Below the pieces are notes generated by a model. The model was not told the origin of the DNA. It saw nothing but the letters and a program-made list of their open reading frames with translations, and did no database searches. The translations under genes and the position numbers were made by a program. Of a DNA stretch of 64,000 bases, positions 28,040-36,558 are shown piece after piece. Each line of letters opens with the position of its first letter. The first letter of the stretch is position 1. The stretch lies in contig NZ_LLXZ01000120.1 of the NCBI RefSeq assembly GCF_001440395.1, positions 138,474 to 202,473 on the forward strand, written 5' to 3'. This DNA is from Bradyrhizobium jicamae. GTDB lineage: Bacteria; Pseudomonadota; Alphaproteobacteria; Rhizobiales; Xanthobacteraceae.

Positions 28040-28147
28040 AGGTCGTTTCAGGCTCATCTCCGAGGGCTCGTCCGGGCTCGCTTCAGCCTTTCATGACTGG
28101 TAGCGTGCAAGAACGCCCATTGAGAATACAACTTCCTGCGAGAGATC

Positions 28148-28816
28148 ATGAGCTTCTTCGACCGACTGAAAAGTGCGGCGTCCGCCGAATGGCGGGCCTA
28201 TACCGAACATCCCTTCACGGAAGGGTTGGCGGACGCTTCGCTCGCCGAGGCGGCATTTCGGCATTACCTCGTTCAGGACTACCTGTTTCTCATCGAGTTT
28301 GCGCGCGCCTACGCACTCGCCGTCTACAAGTCGCCCACCCTTGCCGACATGCGCGAAGCGGCCGGCGGCCTCTCGGCCATTCTCGATGTCGAGATGAACC
28401 TGCATGTAAAACTCTGCGCCGGGTGGGGCCTGTCGGCCACCGATCTTGAAGAGGCACCTCCGGCCGTCGAGATGCTGGCCTATACGCGCTACGTGCTCGA
28501 CGCCGGAATGCGCGGCGACCTGCTCGCGCTCAAGGTGGCGCTTGCCCCTTGCGTGATCGGCTACGCCGAGATTGCGACGCGGCTCGCGGCGCGACCCGGT
28601 GCGCTCGCGGCGACGAACCCCTATCGCGTCTGGATCGCCGAGTATGCCGGGGCTCCCTATCAGGAGGTGGCGGCGAATGCGCGGGAGCACCTCGAAGCGC
28701 TCGCCGAGCGCTACGCGACACCAGCCCGCGAGGCAGAGCTGATCGCGATCTTCAAGGAAGCCACCCGGCTCGAAGCCGACTTCTGGGAAATGGGATGGCG
28801 GGCCGGCAAGCGGTGA
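28148..28816 (+). CDS. tenA: TenA-family thiaminase II / aminopyrimidine aminohydrolase
   Basis: 222 residues, all-helical. The catalytic Cys falls at residue 135 (ALAPCVIGYAEI), the same number as in Bacillus subtilis TenA, so it belongs to the Cys-type branch; the C-terminal FKEATRLEADFWEMGW supplies the conserved Glu. TenA releases HMP from salvaged aminopyrimidines for thiamin synthesis. Three ThDP enzymes are encoded in the window, but no direct link is shown. Preceded by GAGA-type sites only. Confidence 0.88.
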   Translation: MSFFDRLKSAASAEWRAYTEHPFTEGLADASLAEAAFRHYLVQDYLFLIEFARAYALAVYKSPTLADMREAAGGLSAILDVEMNLHVKLCAGWGLSATDLEEAPPAVEMLAYTRYVLDAGMRGDLLALKVALAPCVIGYAEIATRLAARPGALAATNPYRVWIAEYAGAPYQEVAANAREHLEALAERYATPAREAELIAIFKEATRLEADFWEMGWRAGKR

Positions 28817-28860
28817 GCAGCGACTGACCGCTTACCGGATCATGTCAGCAGCGCGACGGC

Positions 28861-29922
28861 TCAGTTCAGCCGCAGCTCCGTGATGTGCCGCGCGTCCGGG
28901 CTCAGTTCTCCCCGCTCCACCCGCTTGACGATATCCGTCAGCGCGGCGTTTGCGGCGCAGGATAGCCCGAGCTTCTCGCCCTCGCGCACCACAAAACCGT
29001 TGAGGAATTCGATCTCGGTGCGCCGGCCCTTCTGCATGTCCTGGCCCATGGATGGACGCTGCGCTGCGGAGGTGCGCTTGCTGTCCTTGAAACGCTGCTC
29101 GTCACAGGCGCGCATCGCGGCTTCGTCGCCCTCCCCAGCGCGCGCGATCGTGTCCGGCGGCAGGTGCAAGATCTCTTCCAACTGATAGCCGTGCGCCTGC
29201 CCGACGCGGATCGCCTCGCTGCCGAGCCGGGTGGAAAACCGGCGCAGCGGTTCGCTCTGCAAAATTTCGCCGCCCGGCAGGCCGGTGCAGGCGGACAGCC
29301 CGTTGCCCATGACATTGGCGACCAGTTTCGACCAGCGCTCGCCCCAGAGATTCTCCGTCACCTTGGCGCTGTCGGAATAGCCGACCAGGCGGCAGACCTC
29401 TTCCGCCCGCGGCGTGATGCGGCCATGCACCTCGCCGGCCCGAAACACCGTGTGCGCCGCCCCGCCCTTCCCCGCGCCGCGGTGGATGTGCCCGGGCTCC
29501 GGCAGATTCACCGTGATGCTGCTGGCAATGCAGCCCAGCGTCTTGCCCCAGCCAACCACGCCGGCAACCGTCTCCTCGTTCATGCAGTTCTGCAGCGACA
29601 CCACATAGCCATCCGCCGCCAGATATTGCTGGATCAGCATGGTGGCCCAGGCGGTGTCATAGGATTTCATGCAGACAAAGGCGATGTCGACCGGCTGCTC
29701 CTTGGAAAGCTGCTGCGCGTCCGTGACGTGAAGCGCGCGCACCGGCACCGAGAATTCAGCGACGTCCATGGCGTGGGTGACGCGCAGCCCGTGCTTGCGC
29801 ATATGCTCGACATGCTCGGGCCATGGATCGATGAAAGTGACGTCCTCCCCCGCCTGCACCATATGCGCTCCGGCATATCCGCCGACGGCCCCCGCTCCGA
29901 CGATTGCGATCTTCCGGCCCAT
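28861..29922 (-). CDS. 2-dehydropantoate 2-reductase (PanE/ApbA) family protein
   Basis: 353 residues. N-terminal NADPH motif GAGAVGGYAGAHM, then FVCMKSYDT and SLQNCMNEE typical of ApbA, and a C-terminal helical domain with KLVANVMGNGLSACTG. ATG 29922 has GGGAGAG upstream. The C-terminal domain is longer than in housekeeping PanE (about 300 residues), so a specialised 2-oxo substrate is likely. In Methylobacterium extorquens a PanE homologue works as oxalyl-CoA reductase; this protein and the one at 49.2 kb are candidates for that activity here. Convergent with tenA. Confidence 0.82.
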   Translation of the reverse strand: MGRKIAIVGAGAVGGYAGAHMVQAGEDVTFIDPWPEHVEHMRKHGLRVTHAMDVAEFSVPVRALHVTDAQQLSKEQPVDIAFVCMKSYDTAWATMLIQQYLAADGYVVSLQNCMNEETVAGVVGWGKTLGCIASSITVNLPEPGHIHRGAGKGGAAHTVFRAGEVHGRITPRAEEVCRLVGYSDSAKVTENLWGERWSKLVANVMGNGLSACTGLPGGEILQSEPLRRFSTRLGSEAIRVGQAHGYQLEEILHLPPDTIARAGEGDEAAMRACDEQRFKDSKRTSAAQRPSMGQDMQKGRRTEIEFLNGFVVREGEKLGLSCAANAALTDIVKRVERGELSPDARHITELRLN

Positions 29923-30076
29923 GTTCTCTCCCCGAATTTTCTTGCAGCAGACGCCAACCGTCACTGCTCATTCGTTGGAGACAGTCTAGCGGATCGTGCG
30001 GTTTCGCCAACGGCCGCTTTGCAAGAGCTGCCCTGCCTCGAGCCGTACCATGAACCCGCGCGGTCGTCGCGCAACC

Positions 30077-31012
30077 CTATTCACGCGCACCACGGTTACG
30101 GACCACACCTTTTGGCAGTTCGGCGAGTTGCGCCCTGAGACGCGGTACCGCGAAATCGAGAAACGTGCGCAACTTGGCCGGCATGAAGCGGTTCGGCGAA
30201 TACACAAAGCTGACGGGTTGCGGCGGCGGTTGAAAATCCTGCAGCAGCGGAACCAGCTCCCTGGATTTGATCGGCTCGGCAACGAGATAAGAGAACGCCA
30301 CGGTAATCCCGAGGCCTGCGCGCGCAGCGTCGCAGGCCGACTCGAGATTGCTCGCAATGAAGCGCGACCGAACCGGCACCACATACTCCGTCTGACCTCG
30401 CCTGAATCTCCATGTGCTGGGTGACTGCATCGGAGGATAGCTGATGCAGTCATGCGCCGAGATCTCATCGGGTGATTTGGGCGTTCCGCGAGATTTCAGA
30501 TAGGCCGGGCTGGCGCTAGCCACGCGGTGGATTTCCCCGACGCGCACGGCGATCAGGCTGCTATCGGCGAGATCGCCGACCCGAAGCGCGACGTCGATAT
30601 GCTCTTCCAGGAGATCGACGGTCCGATCCTGCAGATTGAGGTGAACGTCCACCTCCGGATACGTCGCCAGAAACTCCGCCAGAATCGGCTGCAGACATAA
30701 GCGGCCGAGCGCGACAAGGGTCGAAACACTCAAATCTCCGCGTGGCGTTGTGTACTCGCCGGAAGCGGCCCGCTCGGCTTCGGCAATATCGGCAAGGATT
30801 CGCTTTGCGGCGGCGATGTAGGAGAGCCCTGCATCCGTCGGGACGAGTGCGCGGCTCGACCGGTTGAACAGCTTGGTGCGCAGGTGCGCTTCGAGCTCGG
30901 ACACCTTTCGGCTGACGGTCGCCAGCGGCAGTTTCTGCCGACGAGCCGCGGCCGACAGGCTTCCGGCCTCCGCGACCGCCAACACAATCGACATGCCTTC
31001 GAGACGGTCCAT
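30077..31012 (-). CDS. LysR-family regulator
   Basis: 311 residues. N-terminal helix-turn-helix (AEAGSLSAAARRQKLPLATVSRKV) and the substrate-binding domain with LHLNLQDRTVDLLEEHIDVALRVG, of the CrgA-like subgroup. ATG 31012 gives the canonical length; the upstream extension is not family-like. Divergent from the SDR/DUF417/cupin/AhpD-like/epoxide hydrolase operon, which it most likely regulates together with its own gene through the box at 31021. Confidence 0.9.
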   Translation of the reverse strand: MDRLEGMSIVLAVAEAGSLSAAARRQKLPLATVSRKVSELEAHLRTKLFNRSSRALVPTDAGLSYIAAAKRILADIAEAERAASGEYTTPRGDLSVSTLVALGRLCLQPILAEFLATYPEVDVHLNLQDRTVDLLEEHIDVALRVGDLADSSLIAVRVGEIHRVASASPAYLKSRGTPKSPDEISAHDCISYPPMQSPSTWRFRRGQTEYVVPVRSRFIASNLESACDAARAGLGITVAFSYLVAEPIKSRELVPLLQDFQPPPQPVSFVYSPNRFMPAKLRTFLDFAVPRLRAQLAELPKGVVRNRGARE

Positions 31013-31020
31013 TGGATGCT

Positions 31021-31033
31021 TCCATTTTTTGGA
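31021..31033. promoter_or_regulatory. candidate LysR box
   Basis: TTCCA-TTTTT-TGGAA, an inverted repeat that fits the LysR T-N11-A rule, lies 9-21 bases before the LysR start codon and about 95 bases before the SDR gene. The position suggests autorepression plus control of the divergent operon. Confidence 0.45.
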
Positions 31034-31124
31034 AGGATGCATCTCGATTTTGCCAGATACCCATCGATTTCGGAAGGGCCTATCCATCACCGCAAGGCAA
31101 CAAACCCAACCAACGGAGATGGAA

Positions 31125-31934
31125 ATGACCCAGACCAAAGGCACTGCCCTTATTACCGGCGCATCCACCGGCATCGGCGCGATCTATGCCGATCGCCTGG
31201 CAAAGCGCGGCCACGACCTCATTCTTGTTGCGCGCAACAAGCAGCGGCTTGCGTCGCTGGCGCGGCGGCTCAGCAACGAGACCGGCCGGAAAGTGGAGAC
31301 GGTCGAGGCCGACCTCACGTCACCAGCAGACCTGCAACGCGTCGAAGACATCCTGCGCTCCAATGCCGGCATCTCGGTGCTGGTCAACAACGCCGGCGTC
31401 GGCGCTTCAGCCCCGCTGGTCGCCTCCGACGTCGACAAGATGGAGGACATGATCCGCCTGAACGTCACCGCGCTGACGCGGCTGACCTATGCGGCGGTCC
31501 CGGGATTTGTCGCCCGCGGCAACGGCACGATCATCAACATCTCGTCGATCGTCGCGGTCGCGCCGGAGGTGCTGAACGGCGTCTACGGCGGCAGCAAAGC
31601 ATTCGTGCTCGCATTCAGCCACTCGCTCGTCCACGAACTCGCCGGCAAGGGCATCCGCGTGCAGGCGGTGCTGCCTGGCGCCACCGCCACCGAATTCTGG
31701 GACGTTGCCGGCACGCCGGTTCATCAGCTCCCGGCGCAGATCGTGATGTCGGCTGACGACATGGTCGATGCGGCGCTTGCCGGCCTCGACCTTGGCGAGA
31801 CCGTGACCATCCCGGCGCTGGCGGACAAGGCCGAGTGGGATCGTCATGAGGCGGCGCGCCTTGCCATGACGGACAAGCTCTCCAGCGTCATCCCCGCCCC
31901 TCGCTACAACTTGCGCCAGCGCGTGAATGCGTGA
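31125..31934 (+). CDS. short-chain dehydrogenase/reductase
   Basis: 269 residues, classical SDR: TGASTGIGAIYADRLAKRG for NADP(H) binding, NNAGVGA, ISSIVAV with the catalytic Ser, and VYGGSKAF with Tyr-x3-Lys. First gene of the LysR-divergent operon. GGAG lies 7 bases before ATG 31125. Likely acts on a carbonyl compound; with the epoxide hydrolase and DUF417 protein it may form a reactive-electrophile response, as inference. Confidence 0.88.
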   Translation: MTQTKGTALITGASTGIGAIYADRLAKRGHDLILVARNKQRLASLARRLSNETGRKVETVEADLTSPADLQRVEDILRSNAGISVLVNNAGVGASAPLVASDVDKMEDMIRLNVTALTRLTYAAVPGFVARGNGTIINISSIVAVAPEVLNGVYGGSKAFVLAFSHSLVHELAGKGIRVQAVLPGATATEFWDVAGTPVHQLPAQIVMSADDMVDAALAGLDLGETVTIPALADKAEWDRHEAARLAMTDKLSSVIPAPRYNLRQRVNA

Positions 31935-31979
31935 GCACCGAGTCAATCAAACAGAGATCTCATCAAAACGGAGGTTACC

Positions 31980-32513
31980 ATGTCACACATCATCACCCAG
32001 CACGCGGCGCCGGTTCTCGCACCGGACTCCATCGTCAGGTGGCGCGATCATGCCGAACGCGTGCTCGCTTACGCCGAGCCGGTCAGCCGAGCCAGCCTCT
32101 ACGTGTCGCTCGCGATCATCTACGCCTGGTTCGGCGGCATGAAGTTTACCGAATACGAGGCCAACGGGCTGGTGCCGCTGGTGGAGAACAGCCCGCTGCT
32201 GAGCTGGTTCTACGCGCTGTTTTCGGTTCGCGGCTTCTCCACGTTCCTCGGCTTCCTCGAACTCAGTATCGGACTGCTGATCGCCCTCAGATTGGCGAGC
32301 CCGATCTTTTCCGCGGCCGGCGGTCTTCTCTCGGCCGGACTCTTCGTCACGACCGTCAGCTTCATGGTGTCAACGCCAGGCGTCGTCGTTCCGGAGCTCG
32401 GGCCGCCCGCGATTACGGTCGCGCCGGGTCAGTTCCTCCTGAAGGACATCGGCCTGTTCGCCGCTTCGTTCTGGGTGTTCGTCGACTCGCTGAAGACCGT
32501 CGTTCGCCGCTGA
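31980..32513 (+). CDS. DUF417 / YkgB (RclC-like) membrane protein
   Basis: 177 residues with four membrane helices. YAWFGGMKFTEYEANGLVPLVENSPLLSW is the DUF417 signature. The E. coli homologue RclC belongs to the reactive chlorine resistance operon. Position 46 bases after the SDR, preceded by GGAGG, indicates the same operon. Confidence 0.85.
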   Translation: MSHIITQHAAPVLAPDSIVRWRDHAERVLAYAEPVSRASLYVSLAIIYAWFGGMKFTEYEANGLVPLVENSPLLSWFYALFSVRGFSTFLGFLELSIGLLIALRLASPIFSAAGGLLSAGLFVTTVSFMVSTPGVVVPELGPPAITVAPGQFLLKDIGLFAASFWVFVDSLKTVVRR

Positions 32514-32562
32514 GCACCAATAAGCCCATCAACATCCCATGCAAGCAAAGGAGAACACCACC

Positions 32563-33006
32563 ATGAAAATGCGATCCATCCTCAGTGCGGCCTATGCCGC
32601 CATTGCCATCGCCATGGCGGCGCCTGCCGCCGCCCACGGCATCGGCGAAACGGTCACGCCGCACTTCTCGCAGTCGATACCTAACATCCCCGGCAAGTCG
32701 CTGGTCGCGCTAGTCGTCGACTATACGCCGGGCGGAGCATCGCCTTCGCACATCCACGCCAAGTCGGCTTTCATCTTCGGCTACGTCCTCTCGGGCGAAA
32801 TCGAGTCCCAGGTGAACGACGGGCCAAGACAGGTCTACCGCGCGGGTGAAAGTTTCTACGAGACGCCGGGCTCGCGTCATCCCGTCAGTCGCAATGCGAG
32901 CAAGACCCGTCCGGCAAGACTGCTCGCCGTGTTCGTCGTCGATACCGACGAAAAAGACCTGACTACTTCCGTTGAACAGAACTCATCATCAAGGAGCAAA
33001 AAATGA
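32563..33006 (+). CDS. exported cupin-domain protein
   Basis: 147 residues: signal peptide ending near AAAHG, then a single cupin barrel with PGGASPSHIHAKSAFIFGYVLSG (metal-binding His residues, with a Ser/Ala replacing one usual ligand) and PGSRHPVSRN. ATG 32563 has AAGGAG upstream. Its stop overlaps the next start (ATGA). Role unknown; metal-dependent periplasmic enzyme or sensor. Confidence 0.82.
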   Translation: MKMRSILSAAYAAIAIAMAAPAAAHGIGETVTPHFSQSIPNIPGKSLVALVVDYTPGGASPSHIHAKSAFIFGYVLSGEIESQVNDGPRQVYRAGESFYETPGSRHPVSRNASKTRPARLLAVFVVDTDEKDLTTSVEQNSSSRSKK

Positions 33007-33458
33007 GCAAGCGTCTCGACTACAACCAGATCGCACCGGCAGGCGTGAAAGCGCTGGGCGGCGTCTACGGCTACGTCATCCAGAGCGGCCTTTCCCCTAC
33101 CCTGGTTGAGCTGGTCTATCTGCGAATTTCGCAAATCAACAACTGCGCCTACTGCCTCGACATGCACACGCGCGACCTGCTCAGGAAGGGAGTAAAGATC
33201 GAAAAGCTGGCGCTGGTGCAGGCGTGGAAGGAAGCCGGCAACCTTTTCGACGAACGTGAGCGCGCCGCCCTTGCATGGGCCGAAACGGTGACGCGGGTCG
33301 CAGAAACCAACGTGCCGGATGAGGCGTACCAGGCAGCCCGCTCCGTGTTCGACGAGCGCGAGCTCGTAGATCTCACGATCGCGATCGGCTTGATGAACGC
33401 CTACAACCGCCTCGCGATCAGCTTTCGAAATACGCCGCAAGCCGCGCTCGAGAAATAG
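33003..33458 (+). CDS. AhpD-like carboxymuconolactone decarboxylase family protein
   Basis: 151 residues with the peroxidase signature NNCAYCLDMHTRD: two Cys and a His, preceded by a Glu (LVELVYLRIS), as in AhpD. Such proteins reduce peroxides or act as disulfide carriers. Translationally coupled to the cupin gene by a four-base overlap. Supports a redox-stress role for the operon. Confidence 0.88.
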   Translation: MSKRLDYNQIAPAGVKALGGVYGYVIQSGLSPTLVELVYLRISQINNCAYCLDMHTRDLLRKGVKIEKLALVQAWKEAGNLFDERERAALAWAETVTRVAETNVPDEAYQAARSVFDERELVDLTIAIGLMNAYNRLAISFRNTPQAALEK

Positions 33459-33515
33459 GCGTAAGGCCGATCAAAGGACATCGCGCTTCCGCGGTGACGC
33501 AAACCGGAGAGAGCC

Positions 33516-34832
33516 ATGAAACGATTAAGTACCCACACGAGCCCCGAGGTCATCGACCGCGACCGCCGCTGGCTCTTGAGCGCGGCAGTCTGGAGCACCG
33601 TCGGCATAGGCGCCGCGGCGAGCCTGCTGCCGTCGCAATTGATGGCTGCCCCCTCGGCTGACGTCATTCGCCCCTTCCGCATCAACATTCCAGAGGAGCA
33701 GCTTATCGACCTCCGCAAGCGCATCCTTGCCGCGCGCTGGCCGGATCAGGAGACCGTGAATGACCGGTCGCAAGGCGTCCAGCTAGCGAAGTTCCAGGAA
33801 ACAATGCGCTACTGGGCAACCGATTACGATTGGCGAAAGCTGGAAGCGCGGCTCAACGCGTTGCCGCAGTTCATCACCGAGATCGACGGGGTCGACATCC
33901 ATTTCATCCACGCCCGCTCCAGGCACGAAGATGCGCTGCCGCTCATCGTCACACATGGCTGGCCGGGTTCGATTGTCGAACAGCTCAAGATCATCGATCC
34001 GCTCACCAATCCTACGGCGCATGGCGGAAAAGCATCGGATGCCTTCCATCTCGTGATCCCGTCGATGCCGGGCTACGGCTTCTCCGGCAAGCCGAAGGGC
34101 ACCGGCTGGAATCCGGACCGCATCGCCCGTGCCTGGGCGGAGTTGATGAAGCGTCTCGGATATAGCAGCTACGTCGCCCAGGGCGGCGATTGGGGCTCGC
34201 CCGTCTCCAGCGCCATGGCGCGTCAAGCGTCGGCCGGATTGCTCGGCATCCACATCAATCTGCCGGCGACGGTTCCGCCCGAGGTGGCCATGGCGCTTGC
34301 CGGCGGCGGGCCGGCGCCGGCGGCGCTTTCTGAAAAGGAACGCGCGGCATTCGATGCGCTCGACACGTTCTTCAGGAAGTACCGGGCCTACGGTGCCATC
34401 ATGGGCACGCGCCCGCAGACGATCGGCTACGCTCTGGCCGACTCTCCGGTGGGTCTTGCGGCCTGGATCTACGACTACAACAACGGCGAGCCCGAGCGCC
34501 TGCTCGGCAGGGACGACGTGCTCGACGACATCACGCTGTACTGGCTGACCAATACGGCGACATCGGCCGCACGCTTGTACTGGGAAACGGCCGGCCAGAG
34601 CGTGGTTCTCTCGGCTGCGCAGAAGACCGCCGACATCTCGCTTCCGGTCGCCATCACCGTATTCCCCGGCGAAGTTTATCGAGCCCCCGAAACATGGGCC
34701 CGGCGCGCCTATCGCAACCTCATCTACTTCAATGAGGTCGACAAGGGCGGCCACTTCGCGGCCTGGGAGCAGCCGGAACTCTTCGCCGCCGAACTCCGTG
34801 CCGCCTTCAAATCGCTTCGCCCGGCACGCTGA
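33516..34832 (+). CDS. epoxide hydrolase, microsomal type, with N-terminal export signal
   Basis: 438 residues. A Tat-like leader (RDRRWLLSAAVWSTVGIGAA) precedes the EHN domain (PFRINIPEEQLIDLRKRILAARWPD). The alpha/beta-hydrolase core has THGWPGS (oxyanion hole), GGDWGS (nucleophilic Asp) and KGGHFAAWEQPE (catalytic His). It opens epoxides to diols, probably in the periplasm. GGAGAGA precedes ATG. Last gene of the LysR-divergent operon. Confidence 0.9.
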   Translation: MKRLSTHTSPEVIDRDRRWLLSAAVWSTVGIGAAASLLPSQLMAAPSADVIRPFRINIPEEQLIDLRKRILAARWPDQETVNDRSQGVQLAKFQETMRYWATDYDWRKLEARLNALPQFITEIDGVDIHFIHARSRHEDALPLIVTHGWPGSIVEQLKIIDPLTNPTAHGGKASDAFHLVIPSMPGYGFSGKPKGTGWNPDRIARAWAELMKRLGYSSYVAQGGDWGSPVSSAMARQASAGLLGIHINLPATVPPEVAMALAGGGPAPAALSEKERAAFDALDTFFRKYRAYGAIMGTRPQTIGYALADSPVGLAAWIYDYNNGEPERLLGRDDVLDDITLYWLTNTATSAARLYWETAGQSVVLSAAQKTADISLPVAITVFPGEVYRAPETWARRAYRNLIYFNEVDKGGHFAAWEQPELFAAELRAAFKSLRPAR

Positions 34833-34968
34833 CCGGAGAACAGGACGAAAAGACGCGTATCATGTGACAGCAGACGAACCATGACGCGATCGGCGTCTTC
34901 GAGATCGACAAAGACATCACGCTCGGAAGGATGGTACAGATCGGCCTTTACGTCATGACACAGCCTGA

Positions 34969-35334
34969 TCAGCCGCAATTCCAGATCGGACCGATCGGCG
35001 TCCGCGTCCAGCAAGGGCCGAAGCTGCCGCCATTGTAGCGACCGCCGTAAAAGCCGGGCCTGCCGAAATAATGCCAGTCGCCATCGTACCCGTAATAGCT
35101 CGGGACTGGATCGATATACCAGGGACGCCGGTTGTTCCGCGCCATGCGCGAAACCGCAGCTCTCTGCTTGTAGGCTGGAAGACTGTTGTTCGGTGGCTGT
35201 TGATAGCCCGGCAGGAAGCCGTAGCCGTGCCAGCGTGGGGCTGGCCGTTTGTTCGCTGGCGCAGCCGGCGCGACGGCCGGCAGCAGCGACAGGACGATAG
35301 CAATCGATAGCAATACAAGGCGTGACATCGGCAC
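34969..35334 (-). CDS. small exported protein, unknown
   Basis: 121 residues with a signal peptide (LVLLSIAIVLSLLPAVAPAAPA) and a mature part rich in Tyr, Pro, Gly and Trp (GYGFLPGYQQPP, YYGYDGDWHYFGRPGFYGG), ending PIGPIWNCG with a Cys near the end. The pattern fits a rhizobial periplasmic or surface protein without known function. The second Met (35328) is an equally good start. The 136 bases between it and the epoxide hydrolase gene hold no clear gene. Confidence 0.65.
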   Translation of the reverse strand: MPMSRLVLLSIAIVLSLLPAVAPAAPANKRPAPRWHGYGFLPGYQQPPNNSLPAYKQRAAVSRMARNNRRPWYIDPVPSYYGYDGDWHYFGRPGFYGGRYNGGSFGPCWTRTPIGPIWNCG

Positions 35335-35488
35335 ACCGTAGACGGTCGGCTGTTGGAAGACGATTCAAATCTGAGTGCACAGTCTGCACAACGGCTTCCG
35401 ACTCGCTCGCGAAACGGCTGCCTTACGCAAAAAGCCGCCCTTTGCCGTGCGGCAGTCATGGATTGGTCGCGCTCCTCGCGGTGAAAGC

Positions 35489-36349
35489 TCAACCCGCCTT
35501 CGCCGCCGGCATCACGCCGCCGAGCGCTACCGTCAGTTCCGCCGCCACTTCGCGCACGGTCTGGCCGAGTTGCGGCAGGCGCTCATCTGTCAGTCGGCTG
35601 GTCATGCCGGAGACGGAAATCGCAGCCAGCGGCTCGGCGCAGTCGTTGTAGACCACGGCGGCGATGCAGCGCAGGCCCATGCAGGCCTCCTCATCGTCGA
35701 TCGCAAACCCCTGGCGACGGATTTTTTCCAGCTCCTTGAACAGATCGCTCGGCCGCACGATCGACTTTTCGGTCAACCGCGGCATGCCGTGATGATGGAT
35801 GATCGCACTGACGTCCTCATTGGAATAGGTCGCGAGCACCGCCTTGCCGACGCCGGAGGCGACCATCGCGACCCGGCCGCCGACCTTGGTCAACGAGCGC
35901 ATGATCTCGCGGCTTTCCATGCGCGTCAGCACGATGATGAATTCGTCGTCGACGACGGCGAGATTGGCGGTCTCCCGCGTCAGGTCGCGCAGCTTGCGCA
36001 AATAAGGCACTGCCTGCGCCGAGAAATTGCGGCGGCGGGCAAACGTCGCCCCCACCGTGAAGGCGCGCGCGCCGACATGCCATTTCGATTCGGTGCGGTC
36101 GAACTGCACGAAGCGACGGTTTTCCAGGGTTGCCAGCAGCCGGTGCACGGTCGAGGTCGACAACCCCGTGCGGATCGCAAGATCGCTTAGGCGGTAGCCT
36201 TCGTCATCCTCGGCCAGCGTCTCGATGATCGAGAGCGCACGATCGACGGACTGGACGCCGCCGTCGCGGGCATTCTCGTCCTGGTCTGCACTGGATTTCG
36301 GCTCAATGGCCTTGCGCCGGATCACGTCTCTCTTCATCGCGACCTGCAT
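35489..36349 (-). CDS. IclR-family regulator
   Basis: 286 residues. Winged helix LSDLAIRTGLSTSTVHRLLATLENRRFVQ (about 55-85) followed by the IclR effector domain with GKAVLATYSNEDV and GFAIDDEEACMGLRCIAAVVYN. ATG 36337 is an alternative start. It lies downstream of the acyl-CoA synthetase gene on the same strand but is separated by a repeat and a hairpin, so its own promoter is likely. Target unknown. Confidence 0.9.
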   Translation of the reverse strand: MQVAMKRDVIRRKAIEPKSSADQDENARDGGVQSVDRALSIIETLAEDDEGYRLSDLAIRTGLSTSTVHRLLATLENRRFVQFDRTESKWHVGARAFTVGATFARRRNFSAQAVPYLRKLRDLTRETANLAVVDDEFIIVLTRMESREIMRSLTKVGGRVAMVASGVGKAVLATYSNEDVSAIIHHHGMPRLTEKSIVRPSDLFKELEKIRRQGFAIDDEEACMGLRCIAAVVYNDCAEPLAAISVSGMTSRLTDERLPQLGQTVREVAAELTVALGGVMPAAKAG

Positions 36350-36397
36350 TCGTCAGTACGTCAGACCGTCAGCGCGTCGCGGCGCATCGCGCTGCAA

Positions 36398-36479
36398 CGT
36401 AGGATGGGTAGAGCGAAGCGAAACCCATCATCAGCTCGATCGGCATTGATGGGTATCGCTTCGCTCCACCCATCCTACG
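36398..36479. repeat. REP-like palindromic intergenic element
   Basis: Two 33-base arms (36398-36430 and 36447-36479) are reverse complements with two mismatches, around a 16-base centre. Each begins or ends with GTAGGATGGGT. By its form it is a long hairpin element of the kind dispersed in Bradyrhizobium and related genomes, though no second copy was seen in this window. Confidence 0.8.
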
Positions 36480-36509
36480 GGGGACCAATTCCGGCCCTTG
36501 TCGATCGTC

Positions 36510-36545
36510 AAATGCCGCTTCGGATGGTTGTCCGAAGCGGCATTT
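36510..36545 (-). terminator. hairpin terminator of the acyl-CoA synthetase gene
   Basis: AAATGCCGCTTCGGA pairs perfectly with TCCGAAGCGGCATTT across a 6-base loop, 14 bases beyond the stop of the minus-strand acyl-CoA synthetase. The A/T foot of the stem supplies the T-rich end. Confidence 0.7.
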
Positions 36546-36558
36546 GTTGTTGATAAAC

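Noticed and set aside
28808..28833. AAGCGGT / ACCGCTT inverted repeat at the end of tenA
   Set aside because: Only 7-bp arms with a 12-base loop and no T-run; too weak to call a terminator.
34833..34968. minus-strand open stretch that reads like protein (DVKADLYHPSERDVFVD)
   Set aside because: No start codon with a ribosome binding site, and the frame runs into the epoxide hydrolase gene; at most a gene remnant.
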